Assembly (NCBI RefSeq): GCF_001661075.1
Contig: NZ_CP014870.1
Location: forward strand, 5,337,703 to 5,401,702
Source of the DNA: Pseudomonas silesiensis
GTDB taxonomy: Bacteria; Pseudomonadota; Gammaproteobacteria; Pseudomonadales; Pseudomonadaceae
DNA length: 64,000 bases
Direction: 5' to 3'
Below are positions 19,312-28,158 of the stretch, in pieces; position 1 is the stretch's first letter, and the number at the start of each line of letters is the position of its first letter. A program made the position numbers and the translations under genes. The notes beneath the pieces were generated by a model. It was not told where the DNA came from, did not search any database, and saw only the letters and a list, made by a program, of their open reading frames with translations.

Positions 19312-20850
19312 ATGCCCACTTCTACCTTGCCTACGCCCCCTCTCGCCGAGGTTTACGATATCGCCGTCATCGGCGGCGGAATCAATGGCGTGGGGATCGC
19401 AGCGGATGCCGCCGGTCGCGGTCTTTCGGTGTTCCTTTGCGAAAAGGATGATCTGGCCAGCCACACCTCGTCGGCCAGCAGCAAGCTGATCCACGGTGGC
19501 CTGCGCTATCTCGAACATTACGAATTCCGCCTGGTGCGCGAAGCCCTGGCCGAGCGCGAAGTGCTGCTGGCCAAGGCGCCGCACATCGTCAAGCAGATGC
19601 GCTTCGTGCTGCCGCACCGACCGCACCTGCGTCCAGCCTGGATGATCCGTGCCGGCCTGTTCCTTTATGACCACCTGGGCAAACGGGAAAAGCTCGAAGG
19701 CTCGAAGAGTCTCAAGTTCGGCCCGGACAGCCCGCTGAAAAGCGAAATCACCAAAGGCTTCGAATATTCCGATTGCTGGGTCGACGACGCGCGCCTCGTG
19801 GTGTTGAACGCCATGGCCGCCCGCGAGAAAGGCGCCCACGTTCACACCCAGACCCGTTGCGTCAGCGCTCGTCGCACCAAGGGTCTGTGGCACCTGCATC
19901 TGGAACGTGCCGATGGCAGCCTGTTTTCGATCCGCGCCAAGGCACTGGTCAATGCGGCAGGCCCGTGGGTCGCCAAGTTCATCCGTGACGACCTGAAAAT
20001 GGAATCGCCGTACGGCATCCGCCTGATCCAGGGCAGCCACCTGATCGTGCCGAAACTGTATGAAGGCGAACACGCGCACATCCTGCAAAACGAAGATCAG
20101 CGTATCGTGTTCACCATTCCGTACCTGAACCATTTCACCCTGATCGGCACCACCGACCGCGAGTACACCGGCGATCCGGCCAAAGTGGCGATCACCGAGG
20201 GCGAAACCGATTACCTGCTCAAAGTGGTCAACGCTCACTTCAAGAAACGCATCAGCCGCGACGACATCCTGCACAGTTATTCCGGCGTTCGTCCGCTGTG
20301 CAACGACGAATCCGATAATCCGTCGGCCGTGACCCGCGACTACACCCTGGCATTGTCGGGCACTGGCGAGGAAGCGCCGCTGCTGTCGGTGTTCGGCGGC
20401 AAGCTGACCACCTACCGCAAACTGGCCGAGTCGGCGCTGGCGCAGCTGGCTCCCTACTTCAGCCAGATCAAGCCAAGCTGGACCGCGACGGCCACCCTGC
20501 CCGGCGGCGAAGACATGACCACCCCGCAAGCCTTGTGCGCGAAGATCCGCGACACGTTCGACTGGGTGCCGACCGAGATCGCCCGCCGCTGGGCCACCAC
20601 CTACGGTAGCCGTACCTGGCGCATGCTTGAAGGTGTGCAGAGCTTGACTGATCTGGGCGAACACATCGGCGGCGGTCTCTATACCCGCGAAGTCGATTAC
20701 CTGTGCAGTGAGGAATGGGCGACCACCGCGCATGACATTCTGTGGCGTCGCAGCAAGCTCGGCTTGTTCACCACACCGGCAGAACAGCAGAAGCTGGCGG
20801 ACTATCTGAGCAAGGTCGAACAGAACCGCAGCAAGATCGAAGCGGCCTGA
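19312..20850 (+). CDS. glpD: Aerobic glycerol-3-phosphate dehydrogenase
   Basis: GlpD is a membrane-associated FAD enzyme that oxidises glycerol 3-phosphate to dihydroxyacetone phosphate and feeds electrons to ubiquinone. The 512-residue protein has the dinucleotide fold motif VIGGGINGVGIA (FAD, residues 19-30) and the family segment SSKLIHGGLRYLE. TTDREYTGDP and SGVRPLCND lie in the substrate domain. GAGG precedes the ATG. The gene has its own promoter region with GlpR sites and a strong terminator, so it is transcribed apart from glpFKR. Confidence 0.98.
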   Translation: MPTSTLPTPPLAEVYDIAVIGGGINGVGIAADAAGRGLSVFLCEKDDLASHTSSASSKLIHGGLRYLEHYEFRLVREALAEREVLLAKAPHIVKQMRFVLPHRPHLRPAWMIRAGLFLYDHLGKREKLEGSKSLKFGPDSPLKSEITKGFEYSDCWVDDARLVVLNAMAAREKGAHVHTQTRCVSARRTKGLWHLHLERADGSLFSIRAKALVNAAGPWVAKFIRDDLKMESPYGIRLIQGSHLIVPKLYEGEHAHILQNEDQRIVFTIPYLNHFTLIGTTDREYTGDPAKVAITEGETDYLLKVVNAHFKKRISRDDILHSYSGVRPLCNDESDNPSAVTRDYTLALSGTGEEAPLLSVFGGKLTTYRKLAESALAQLAPYFSQIKPSWTATATLPGGEDMTTPQALCAKIRDTFDWVPTEIARRWATTYGSRTWRMLEGVQSLTDLGEHIGGGLYTREVDYLCSEEWATTAHDILWRRSKLGLFTTPAEQQKLADYLSKVEQNRSKIEAA

Positions 20851-20869
20851 TCGGCAAGCCGGTTGAAGC

Positions 20870-20905
20870 AAAGCCCCTGAATCCTGCGATTCAGGGGCTT
20901 TTTTT
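20870..20905 (+). terminator. Rho-independent terminator after glpD
   Basis: The stem AAGCCCCTGAATC/GATTCAGGGGCTT has a 4-nt loop and is followed by a T run, 20 bp past the glpD stop. Confidence 0.94.
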
Positions 20906-20933
20906 GCATGCTGGATGACTCCAGCGCCCCCCT

Positions 20934-21021
20934 GTAGGAGCGAGGCTTGCCCGCGAAGGGATCGCCGCGGTCTGCCTGAATATCCGCGTCATCGTTCTTC
21001 GCGGGCAAGCCTCGCTCCTAC
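20934..21021. repeat. REPIN with perfect 25-nt arms
   Basis: Arms at 20934-20958 and 20997-21021 are exact reverse complements around a 38-bp spacer. The core is GTAGGAGCGAGGCTTGCCCG. It separates the glpD terminator from the aat regulatory region. Confidence 0.92.
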
Positions 21022-21041
21022 GGGGGCGCGTTGCGTTCGCA

Positions 21042-21086
21042 TTCGGTTTTCCGAACGCGACCTGCCGGTCAATTCGGTTTACCGGA
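21042..21086 (+). promoter_or_regulatory. Two AauR activator boxes
   Basis: TTCGGTTTTCCGAA (21042-21055) is a perfect match to the AauR motif TTCGG-N4-CCGAA. TTCGGTTTACCGGA (21073-21086) matches with one change. The two are 31 bp apart (about three helical turns) and centred about 100-130 bp before the predicted start of transcription, the usual place for a sigma54 activator. AauR itself is encoded 5.5 kb downstream. Confidence 0.85.
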
Positions 21087-21162
21087 TCTTCGGCCACAGA
21101 AAACCATGCCATTAATATTTAATACCCTTATAAATCAATAGGTTGACCTGTAGCGCCTGGCC

Positions 21163-21178
21163 TGGCACGAGTCATGCT
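21163..21178 (+). promoter_or_regulatory. Sigma54 promoter of aatJ
   Basis: TGGCACGAGTCATGCT has the required GG-N10-GC spacing (GG at 21164-21165, GC at 21176-21177) and matches the -24 box TGGCACG exactly. Transcription should start near 21188, about 105 bp before aatJ. The AauR boxes upstream supply the obligatory enhancer sites. Confidence 0.85.
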
Positions 21179-21293
21179 CTACACTCTTGGACGAATGCCT
21201 GTTGCGCGGACTCTTCAGTAGCCGGCAGCCATTCGAAGCACAAAAGGGCCGATGAACTGGCTCCATAAAAAAAACAATGTCGAGGAAAATTTG

Positions 21294-22208
21294 ATGCGCA
21301 TCGTTCCCCATATCCTGGGCGCAGCCATTGCTGCCGCTCTGATTAGCACTCCAGTTTTTGCTGCCGAACTCACCGGCACACTGAAGAAGATCAAGGAGTC
21401 CGGCACCATCACCCTCGGGCATCGTGACGCTTCCATCCCGTTTTCCTATATCGCGGACGCTTCCGGCAAGCCAGTTGGCTACTCCCACGATATCCAGTTG
21501 AAAATCGTTGAAGCCATCAAGAAAGACCTGGACATGCCCAACCTCCAGGTCAAATACAACCTCGTGACTTCGCAAACCCGTATCCCGCTGGTGCAGAACG
21601 GCACCGTGGACGTCGAGTGCGGCTCCACCACCAACAACGTCGAGCGCCAGCAGCAGGTCGACTTCTCTGTCGGCATCTTCGAAGTCGGTACTCGCCTGCT
21701 GTCCAAAGCCAATTCGGAGTACAAGGACTTCGACAATCTGAAAGGCAAGAACGTCGTGACGACCGCCGGCACCACGTCCGAGCGCATCCTCAAGTCGATG
21801 AACGCCGACAAGCAGATGGGCATGAACGTGATCTCCGCCAAGGACCATGGCGAGTCCTTCCAGATGCTGGAGACCGGCCGCGCGGTGGCCTTCATGATGG
21901 ATGACGCCTTGCTGGCCGGTGAAATGGCCAAGGCCAAGAAGCCTGCCGACTGGTCTGTGACCGGCACTGCCCAGTCCTACGAAATCTACGGCTGCATGGT
22001 CCGCAAAGGCGACGCACCGTTCAAGAAGGCGGTCGACGACGCGATCATCGCCACCTACAAGTCGGGCGAGATTAACAAGATCTACGAAAAATGGTTCATG
22101 CAGCCAATCCCGCCTAAAAACCTGAATCTGAACTTCCCCATGAGCGACAAGATCAAGGAATTGATCGCCAACCCGACCGATAAAGCGGCTGACGAAAAGA
22201 AATCCTGA
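21294..22208 (+). CDS. aatJ: Glutamate/aspartate periplasmic binding protein
   Basis: The solute-binding subunit of the acidic amino acid importer. The 304-residue protein starts with a clear signal peptide (residues 1-23, cut after PVFA). It belongs to the family-3 binding proteins, with the landmarks GTITLGHRDASIPFSY, VECGSTTNNVERQQQVDFS and MMDDALLAGEMAKA close to E. coli GltI. I chose the ATG at 21294, with GAGGA upstream; an ATG 42 nt earlier would spoil the signal peptide. It is first in aatJ-aatQ-aatM-aatP, under the sigma54/AauR control region. Confidence 0.95.
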   Translation: MRIVPHILGAAIAAALISTPVFAAELTGTLKKIKESGTITLGHRDASIPFSYIADASGKPVGYSHDIQLKIVEAIKKDLDMPNLQVKYNLVTSQTRIPLVQNGTVDVECGSTTNNVERQQQVDFSVGIFEVGTRLLSKANSEYKDFDNLKGKNVVTTAGTTSERILKSMNADKQMGMNVISAKDHGESFQMLETGRAVAFMMDDALLAGEMAKAKKPADWSVTGTAQSYEIYGCMVRKGDAPFKKAVDDAIIATYKSGEINKIYEKWFMQPIPPKNLNLNFPMSDKIKELIANPTDKAADEKKS

Positions 22209-22228
22209 TTTCTGACTAACCTTATCTC

Positions 22229-22252
22229 CTGAGAGGGCCGCTGCCCTTTCAG
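22229..22252 (+). repeat. Hairpin between aatJ and aatQ
   Basis: CTGAGAGGGC and GCCCTTTCAG pair over 10 bp (one G-T) around a 4-nt loop, 20 bp after the aatJ stop. No T run follows. Such hairpins often protect the binding-protein mRNA from 3' decay, giving more binding protein than permease. That role is inferred. The whole aatJ-aatQ gap is 192 bp. Confidence 0.6.
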
Positions 22253-22400
22253 GGATGGTCACTCCCTGCTGGCATTTTCTGGAAACACTCGAACCGGTGG
22301 CTGTCGAGCCGCTCGTGTGTGCCTGATCTTTAGATCGGGCGGGAACGGAGCTTCCCCTGGCGGGCATTTGTACATCGATCGAATCCGAGGGGAGACCCTA

Positions 22401-23147
22401 ATGAATTACAACTGGGACTGGGGCGTATTCTTCAAGTCCACCGGCGTGGGCAGCGAGATTTATTTCGACTGGTACCTCTCCGGCTTGGGCTGGACCATCG
22501 CCATCGCCGTCGCCGCCTGGATCATCGCGCTGCTGCTGGGCTCGATCCTGGGTGTCATGCGCACGGTGCCGAACCGCATCGTGTCGGGCATCGCGACCTG
22601 TTACGTCGAACTCTTCCGTAACGTGCCGCTGCTGGTGCAGCTGTTCATCTGGTACTTCCTGGTACCCGACCTGCTGCCGCAAAACCTGCAGGACTGGTAC
22701 AAACAGGACCTGAACCCGACCACGTCGGCCTTCCTCAGCGTCGTCGTGTGCCTTGGCCTGTTCACCTCTGCTCGCGTTTGCGAACAAGTGCGTACCGGTA
22801 TCCAGGCGTTGCCTCGCGGCCAGGAATCCGCTGCCCGTGCCATGGGCTTCAAGCTGCCGCAGATCTACTGGAATGTGCTGCTGCCCCAGGCTTACCGGAT
22901 CATCATTCCGCCGCTTACCTCGGAATTTTTGAACGTGTTCAAGAACTCCTCCGTGGCCTCGCTGATCGGCCTGATGGAACTGCTGGCGCAAACCAAGCAG
23001 ACCGCCGAGTTCTCCGCCAACCTGTTCGAAGCCTTCACCCTGGCGACGCTCATCTACTTCACCCTGAACATGGGCCTGATGTTGCTGATGCGCGGTGTCG
23101 AGAAGAAAGTTGCCGTACCGGGCCTGATCTCCGTAGGGGGTAAATGA
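22401..23147 (+). CDS. aatQ: Glutamate/aspartate ABC permease AatQ
   Basis: A 248-residue inner-membrane permease of the HisMQ/GltJ family. It has about five helices and the EAA loop (EQVRTGIQALPRGQESAARA), which docks the ATPase. GGGGAG lies upstream of the chosen ATG at 22401; the frame is open further upstream but without homology. Its stop overlaps the aatM start. With AatM it forms the heterodimeric channel. Confidence 0.94.
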   Translation: MNYNWDWGVFFKSTGVGSEIYFDWYLSGLGWTIAIAVAAWIIALLLGSILGVMRTVPNRIVSGIATCYVELFRNVPLLVQLFIWYFLVPDLLPQNLQDWYKQDLNPTTSAFLSVVVCLGLFTSARVCEQVRTGIQALPRGQESAARAMGFKLPQIYWNVLLPQAYRIIIPPLTSEFLNVFKNSSVASLIGLMELLAQTKQTAEFSANLFEAFTLATLIYFTLNMGLMLLMRGVEKKVAVPGLISVGGK

Positions 23148-23818
23148 TGGAATTCGACTTCTCGGGCATCATCCCGTCCCTGCCGGGTTTGTGGAACGGC
23201 ATGGTCATGACCCTGCAACTGATGGCGCTGGGCGTCGTCGGCGGGATCATCCTCGGCACTATCCTTGCGCTGATGCGCCTGTCCCACAGCAAACTGCTGT
23301 CGAACATCGCTGGCGCCTACGTCAACTACTTCCGTTCGATCCCGCTGCTGCTGGTCATCACCTGGTTCTACCTGGCGGTGCCGTTCGTGCTGCGCTGGAT
23401 CACCGGCGAAGACACGCCGATCGGCGCGTTCGCCTCGTGCATCGTGGCGTTCATGATGTTTGAAGCAGCGTACTTCTGCGAAATCGTCCGGGCCGGCGTG
23501 CAGTCGATTCCCAAGGGCCAGATGGGTGCTGCCCAGGCGCTGGGCATGAACTACAGCCAGATGATGCGCTTGATCATCCTGCCACAAGCGTTCCGCAAGA
23601 TGACCCCGCTGCTGCTGCAACAGAGCATCATCCTGTTTCAAGACACCTCGCTGGTGTACGCGGTCGGCCTGGTGGACTTCCTCAATGCCTCCCGTGCCAG
23701 TGGCGATATCATCGGGCGCTCCAACGAGTTCCTGATCTTCGCCGGTTTCACCTACTTCATCATCAGCTTTGCCGCCTCGCAGCTGGTCAAGCGTCTGCAA
23801 AAAAGGTTCGCCGTATGA
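23144..23818 (+). CDS. aatM: Glutamate/aspartate ABC permease AatM
   Basis: A 224-residue partner permease of the GltK type. The EAA loop reads [20 protein letters not shown], and there are five hydrophobic segments. The ATG overlaps the aatQ stop (ATGA), and a second ATG is the next codon. Its own stop overlaps aatP in the same way, so the three genes are translationally coupled. Confidence 0.94.
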   Translation: MMEFDFSGIIPSLPGLWNGMVMTLQLMALGVVGGIILGTILALMRLSHSKLLSNIAGAYVNYFRSIPLLLVITWFYLAVPFVLRWITGEDTPIGAFASCIVAFMMFEAAYFCEIVRAGVQSIPKGQMGAAQALGMNYSQMMRLIILPQAFRKMTPLLLQQSIILFQDTSLVYAVGLVDFLNASRASGDIIGRSNEFLIFAGFTYFIISFAASQLVKRLQKRFAV

Positions 23819-24549
23819 TCTCTATCAAGAACGTCAACAAGTGGTATGGGGACTTCCAGGTACTGACTGATTGCAGCACCGAGGTCAAAAAAGGCGAGGT
23901 GATCGTGGTGTGCGGGCCGTCCGGCTCCGGTAAATCCACCCTGATCAAATGCGTCAACGCCCTGGAACCCTTCCAGAAAGGCGATGTGGTGGTCGATGGG
24001 ACTTCCATCGCCGACCCGAAGACCGACCTGCCGAAACTGCGCTCGCGCGTCGGCATGGTGTTCCAGCATTTCGAACTGTTCCCGCACCTGAGCATCATGG
24101 ATAACCTGACCATTGCGCAGATCAAGGTGTTGGGGCGGAGCAAGGACGAGGCCTCCAAGAAAGCCCTGCAATTGCTTGAGCGCGTCGGTCTTTCGGCCCA
24201 CGCCAAAAAGCATCCCGGGCAACTCTCCGGCGGTCAGCAGCAGCGCGTGGCGATTGCCCGTGCGCTGGCGATGGACCCGATCGTCATGCTGTTCGACGAA
24301 CCGACTTCGGCGCTCGACCCTGAAATGGTCAACGAAGTGCTGGACGTGATGGTGCAGCTGGCCCACGAAGGCATGACCATGATGTGCGTGACCCACGAAA
24401 TGGGCTTTGCCCGCAAAGTGGCGGATAGGGTGATCTTCATGGATCAGGGCAAGATCATCGAAGACTGCAAGAAAGAGGAGTTCTTCGGCGACATCAACGC
24501 GCGTGCCGAACGGACGCAGCACTTCCTTGCCAAGATCCTGCAGCACTAG
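23815..24549 (+). CDS. aatP: Glutamate/aspartate ABC ATPase AatP
   Basis: The 244-residue ATP-binding subunit of the acidic amino acid importer. Walker A is GPSGSGKST, the signature is LSGGQQQR and Walker B is VMLFDEP followed by TSALDPEM, the polar amino acid (GlnQ/GltL) subfamily sequence. It overlaps aatM by four bases. A block of REP elements follows before the sensor kinase gene. Confidence 0.95.
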   Translation: MISIKNVNKWYGDFQVLTDCSTEVKKGEVIVVCGPSGSGKSTLIKCVNALEPFQKGDVVVDGTSIADPKTDLPKLRSRVGMVFQHFELFPHLSIMDNLTIAQIKVLGRSKDEASKKALQLLERVGLSAHAKKHPGQLSGGQQQRVAIARALAMDPIVMLFDEPTSALDPEMVNEVLDVMVQLAHEGMTMMCVTHEMGFARKVADRVIFMDQGKIIEDCKKEEFFGDINARAERTQHFLAKILQH

Positions 24550-24570
24550 AAAGGGCACCGCTCCCCCCCT

Positions 24571-24715
24571 GTAGGAGCTGGCTTGCCAGCGAAGGCGGCT
24601 TCAAGCCTTGCGGCGCCCATGAAGACGCCTTCGCCAGCAAGCCGGCTCCTACAAAAGCGGAAACGGTTTGTCTGGCACACCGCGTCGTCTGCTTCGCCAG
24701 CAAGCCGGCTCCTAC
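24571..24715. repeat. Cluster of three REP elements
   Basis: An inverted pair (24571 onward and 24627-24652) is followed by a third copy (24691-24715) in the same orientation as the second. The core is GTAGGAGCTGGCTTGCCAGC, with the facing copies carrying GCCGGCTCCTAC. It separates the transporter operon from aauS. Confidence 0.9.
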
Positions 24716-24751
24716 AAGGGAATGTGTTGTGGTTGACCCAAGGCATCTGTG

Positions 24752-26653
24752 ATGAAATGCGACCCCACTCTTTACCGCGCCGCGCCGCCATCACTCGCCG
24801 TGAAACCTCGTCTGATTCGCCATCTGTTCCTGCCGCCGCTGGTCATCGCCCTGATGATCGGCTTGGGTTACCTCGGCTTCTGGATCAGCGAGCACTACGG
24901 GATCCGCAGCCTCAGCGAGAACGGCCAGCGACAGCTGGAATTGCACGCCCGCGCCGTCGAGAGCGAGATCAGCAAGTACACCTACCTGCCCAGCCTGCTG
25001 GAACTCGAATCCAGCGTTTCCAGATTGCTGGCCGACCCGTCAGCCGAACACCGGCAAACGGTCAACGAATACCTCGAAGGCCTGAACCGGCGCAGCCGCA
25101 GTCGGGCCATCTATGTGATGGACACCACCGGCCGCGTCATGGCCACCAGCAACTGGCGCGACGTCGACAGTTACCTGGGCGAAGACCTGTCCTTTCGCGC
25201 CTACTTCCAGAACGCCGTTCGTGGTCAGCCGGGACGCTTCTATGGCATCGGCAGCACCAGCGGCGAGCCGGGTTATTACCTGGCCCACGGCCTGGAAGAA
25301 CGCGGCAAGATCATAGGCGTGGCGGTGGTCAAAGTCCGCCTCGAAGCCATGGAAGAACGCTGGCAGCGGGCACGCCTGGAGGCCTTCGTCAGCGACGAGA
25401 ACGGCATCATCATTCTTTCCAGCGATCCGGCGCGTCGCTTGAAATCGGTGATACCGCTCAGCGAACAGACCAAGGAAAAACTGGCCCGCAGCCTGCAATA
25501 CTACTGGTTCCCGCTGAACGAGCTGCAACCGCTGGCCCGGGAAAAACTGGCCGAAGGCGAAGAAAAACTGACCTTTCCGGCCAACAGCGAGCTGGAGTCC
25601 GAAGAAGAAAACATCAGCTACCTGTCGCAAACCCGCCCGCTGAGCGACACCCCGTGGAATTTCACCCTGCTCACCCCCCTGCAGGATTTACGGCGTGAAG
25701 CGATCAATCAGGGGATTCTGGTGGCGGTGGCATTTGCCCTGGTGGCGTTCCTGCTGATCGCCTGGAACGAGCGGCGCAAAGTGATCGCCACCCGCCTCGC
25801 TGCCCGGGAAGCCTTGCAGGAAGCCAACAATCAACTGGAGCGTCGGATTACCGAACGCACCACCGACCTGCGCGCCAGCAACGAACGGCTCAAGGGCCAG
25901 ATCCGCGAACGCCGGCAGGCCGAAGAGACCTTGCGCCGCGCCCAGGATGAACTGGTGCAGGCCGGCAAACTCGCCGCCATCGGCCAGATGTCCACCAGCA
26001 TCGCCCACGAATTGAACCAGCCGCTTGCCGCCCTGCGGACCTTGTCCGGCAACACCGTGCGGTTTCTCGAGCGCGGTCAGCTGGACGTTGCCAGCACCAA
26101 CCTCAAGACCATCAACGAACTGATCGACCGCATGGGCCGGATCACCGCCAGCCTGCGTTCCTTTGCCCGTCGTGGCGACGACAAAGGCCAGGCCAGCGTC
26201 GGCAAGGCGGTGGACGCGGCCCTGCAAGTGCTTGGCAGTCGGGTGGAAGGCGCGCACCTGCAACTGCACAGCGACTTCGCCGACAGGCAGGTGCAGATCG
26301 ACCAGACCCGACTGGAGCAGATCCTGGTCAACCTGATCGGCAACGCCCTCGATGCCATGCAGGCCCAACCCTTGCCGGAGTTGTGGCTCGAAGGCGAAGT
26401 ATTCGATGGCAAATACCGCTTGCGCGTGCGCGATAATGGCCATGGCATCGACGCCGAGGCGCGCAAGCATCTGTTCGAACCCTTCTTCACCACCAAACCC
26501 GGCGAACAGGGCCTGGGCCTCGGCCTGACGCTGTCGGCGAGCCTGGCCGCGGCCACCGGCGGCCACCTGGGCGTCGAACACCCGGCCAGCGGTGGTACCA
26601 CCTTTGTCCTCAGTTTACCGTTGGTAAGCCCCCTTCACGCCGAGCCAATATGA
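24752..26653 (+). CDS. aauS: Acidic amino acid sensor histidine kinase AauS
   Basis: A 633-residue DctB-type sensor. A membrane helix (about 27-47) is followed by a periplasmic double-Cache-like domain (about 50-300), a second helix (about 312-332) and a cytoplasmic coiled coil. The kinase core has H419 in SIAHELNQPLAALRTL, and ATP-binding boxes NLIGNALDA, DNGHGID and GLGLGLTLS. It should sense glutamate, aspartate or their amides and phosphorylate AauR. The ATG at 24752 has AAGG eight bases upstream; a GTG one codon earlier is possible. Its stop overlaps aauR. The transporter operon immediately upstream supports the assignment over the related C4-dicarboxylate sensor DctB. Confidence 0.87.
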   Translation: MKCDPTLYRAAPPSLAVKPRLIRHLFLPPLVIALMIGLGYLGFWISEHYGIRSLSENGQRQLELHARAVESEISKYTYLPSLLELESSVSRLLADPSAEHRQTVNEYLEGLNRRSRSRAIYVMDTTGRVMATSNWRDVDSYLGEDLSFRAYFQNAVRGQPGRFYGIGSTSGEPGYYLAHGLEERGKIIGVAVVKVRLEAMEERWQRARLEAFVSDENGIIILSSDPARRLKSVIPLSEQTKEKLARSLQYYWFPLNELQPLAREKLAEGEEKLTFPANSELESEEENISYLSQTRPLSDTPWNFTLLTPLQDLRREAINQGILVAVAFALVAFLLIAWNERRKVIATRLAAREALQEANNQLERRITERTTDLRASNERLKGQIRERRQAEETLRRAQDELVQAGKLAAIGQMSTSIAHELNQPLAALRTLSGNTVRFLERGQLDVASTNLKTINELIDRMGRITASLRSFARRGDDKGQASVGKAVDAALQVLGSRVEGAHLQLHSDFADRQVQIDQTRLEQILVNLIGNALDAMQAQPLPELWLEGEVFDGKYRLRVRDNGHGIDAEARKHLFEPFFTTKPGEQGLGLGLTLSASLAAATGGHLGVEHPASGGTTFVLSLPLVSPLHAEPI

Positions 26654-27978
26654 ATAACGACCTGAGTGTGCTGATCGTCGAAGACGACCCCCATGTGCTG
26701 CTCGGCTGCCAGCAGGCGCTGACCCTGGAAGACATTCCCTGCGTAGGTGTCGGCAGCGCCGAAGAAGCGCTGGAGCGCGTCGGCGATAACTTTGCCGGGA
26801 TTGTCATCAGCGACATCCGCCTGCCGGGCATCGACGGCATGGAGCTGCTGACCCGGCTCAAGGCCCGTGATCGCAGCCTGCCGGTGGTGCTGATCACCGG
26901 TCACGGCGACATTTCCATGGCCGTCGGCGCCATGCAGAAAGGCGCCTACGACTTCATGGAGAAACCCTTCTCTCCCGAACGTCTGGTGGATGTCGCCCGC
27001 CGTGCGCTGGAACAACGCAGCCTGGCGCGGGAAGTCTCGTCGTTGCGCCGGCAACTGGCGGAACGCGATTCCCTGGAAGGCCGCATCATCGGCCGCTCGC
27101 CGGCCATGCAGAACCTGCGGGAACTGATCGCCAACGTCGCCGATACCTCGGCTAACGTGCTGATCGAAGGCGAAACCGGCACCGGCAAGGAACTGGTCGC
27201 GCGCTGCCTGCATGATTTCAGCCGCCGACATACCAAGCAGTTCGTGGCGCTGAACTGCGGCGGCCTGCCGGAGAACCTGTTCGAAAGTGAAATCTTCGGC
27301 CATGAAGCCAACGCGTTCACCGGCGCCGGCAAACGGCGGATCGGCAAGATCGAACACGCCGACGGCGGCACGCTGTTCCTCGATGAAGTGGAAAGCATGC
27401 CCCTGCCGTTGCAGATCAAACTGCTGCGTGTGTTACAGGAACGCACCCTCGAACGCCTGGGTTCGAACCAGAGCGTGGCGGTGGATTGCCGGGTGATCGC
27501 GGCGACCAAGTCCGACCTGGACGAATCGAGCAAGGCCGGCGAATTCCGCAGCGACCTGTATTACCGCCTGAACGTGGTAACCCTGGAACTACCACCGCTG
27601 CGCGAGCGCCGCGAAGACATCCTGCAACTGTTCGAACACTTCCTGCAGCAGTCGTCCCTGCGCTTCGATCGCGTCATGCCGGAGCTGGACAACCAGACCC
27701 TGTCGAACCTGATGAGCCACGACTGGCCAGGCAACGTGCGCGAACTGCGCAACGTCGCCGAGCGTTTCGCGCTCGGCCTGCCGGCCTTCAAGAAATCCGG
27801 TAACAGTGGCAACAATCAGGGCCTGGCCTTCGCCGAAGCGGTGGAAGCCTTCGAACGTAACCTGCTGGTCGACGCCCTGCAACGCAGCGGCGGCAACCTG
27901 ACCCAGGCCAGCCAGGAACTGGGGATGGCCAAGACCACGCTGTTCGACAAGGTGAAGAAATACGGGTTGAGTCACTGA
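26650..27978 (+). CDS. aauR: Sigma54-dependent response regulator AauR
   Basis: A 442-residue NtrC/DctD-family activator. The receiver has D55 (ISDIRLPG). The AAA+ domain contains Walker A at about 174 (GETGTGKE), Walker B (GGTLFLDEVE) and the sigma54 contact loop at 221-226, which reads NAFTGA instead of GAFTGA. The C-terminal Fis-type helix-turn-helix is GNLTQASQELGMAKTTLFDK. It should bind the two TTCGG-N4-CCGAA boxes before aatJ. Its start overlaps aauS (ATGA). Confidence 0.88.
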   Translation: MNNDLSVLIVEDDPHVLLGCQQALTLEDIPCVGVGSAEEALERVGDNFAGIVISDIRLPGIDGMELLTRLKARDRSLPVVLITGHGDISMAVGAMQKGAYDFMEKPFSPERLVDVARRALEQRSLAREVSSLRRQLAERDSLEGRIIGRSPAMQNLRELIANVADTSANVLIEGETGTGKELVARCLHDFSRRHTKQFVALNCGGLPENLFESEIFGHEANAFTGAGKRRIGKIEHADGGTLFLDEVESMPLPLQIKLLRVLQERTLERLGSNQSVAVDCRVIAATKSDLDESSKAGEFRSDLYYRLNVVTLELPPLRERREDILQLFEHFLQQSSLRFDRVMPELDNQTLSNLMSHDWPGNVRELRNVAERFALGLPAFKKSGNSGNNQGLAFAEAVEAFERNLLVDALQRSGGNLTQASQELGMAKTTLFDKVKKYGLSH

Positions 27979-28030
27979 GGGAGCTGAGCCGCGGCCGTAG
28001 CTGGCTTGTCGGGGGTACACAAAAATCCAA

Positions 28031-28135
28031 TGTGGGAGCTGGCTTGCCAGCGAAGAGGCCGGCACATTCAATATCATTGTCGCCTGACACGCCGCCTTCG
28101 CTGCGGTGCGGCGATCCGACAAGCCAGCGCCTACA
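28031..28135. repeat. REP element with degraded partner
   Basis: A REP core (GTGGGAGCTGGCTTGCCAGC) is followed by a diverged inverted relative ending GACAAGCCAGCGCCTACAG. Immediately after it (about 28137-28165) the 10-mer GGTTCAGGGG is repeated in tandem. It lies in the convergent gap between aauR and the hydrolase gene. Confidence 0.7.
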
Positions 28136-28158
28136 GAGGGTTCAGGGGGTTCAGGGGG

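Noticed and set aside
19279..20871. A 530-codon open frame on the minus strand
   Set aside because: It is antisense to glpD, which is certain; the predicted protein is compositionally odd and without motifs.
24571..24715. Regularly spaced palindromes that might be a CRISPR array
   Set aside because: The repeats match Pseudomonas REP cores, are in mixed orientation and unequal spacing, and no cas gene is present.
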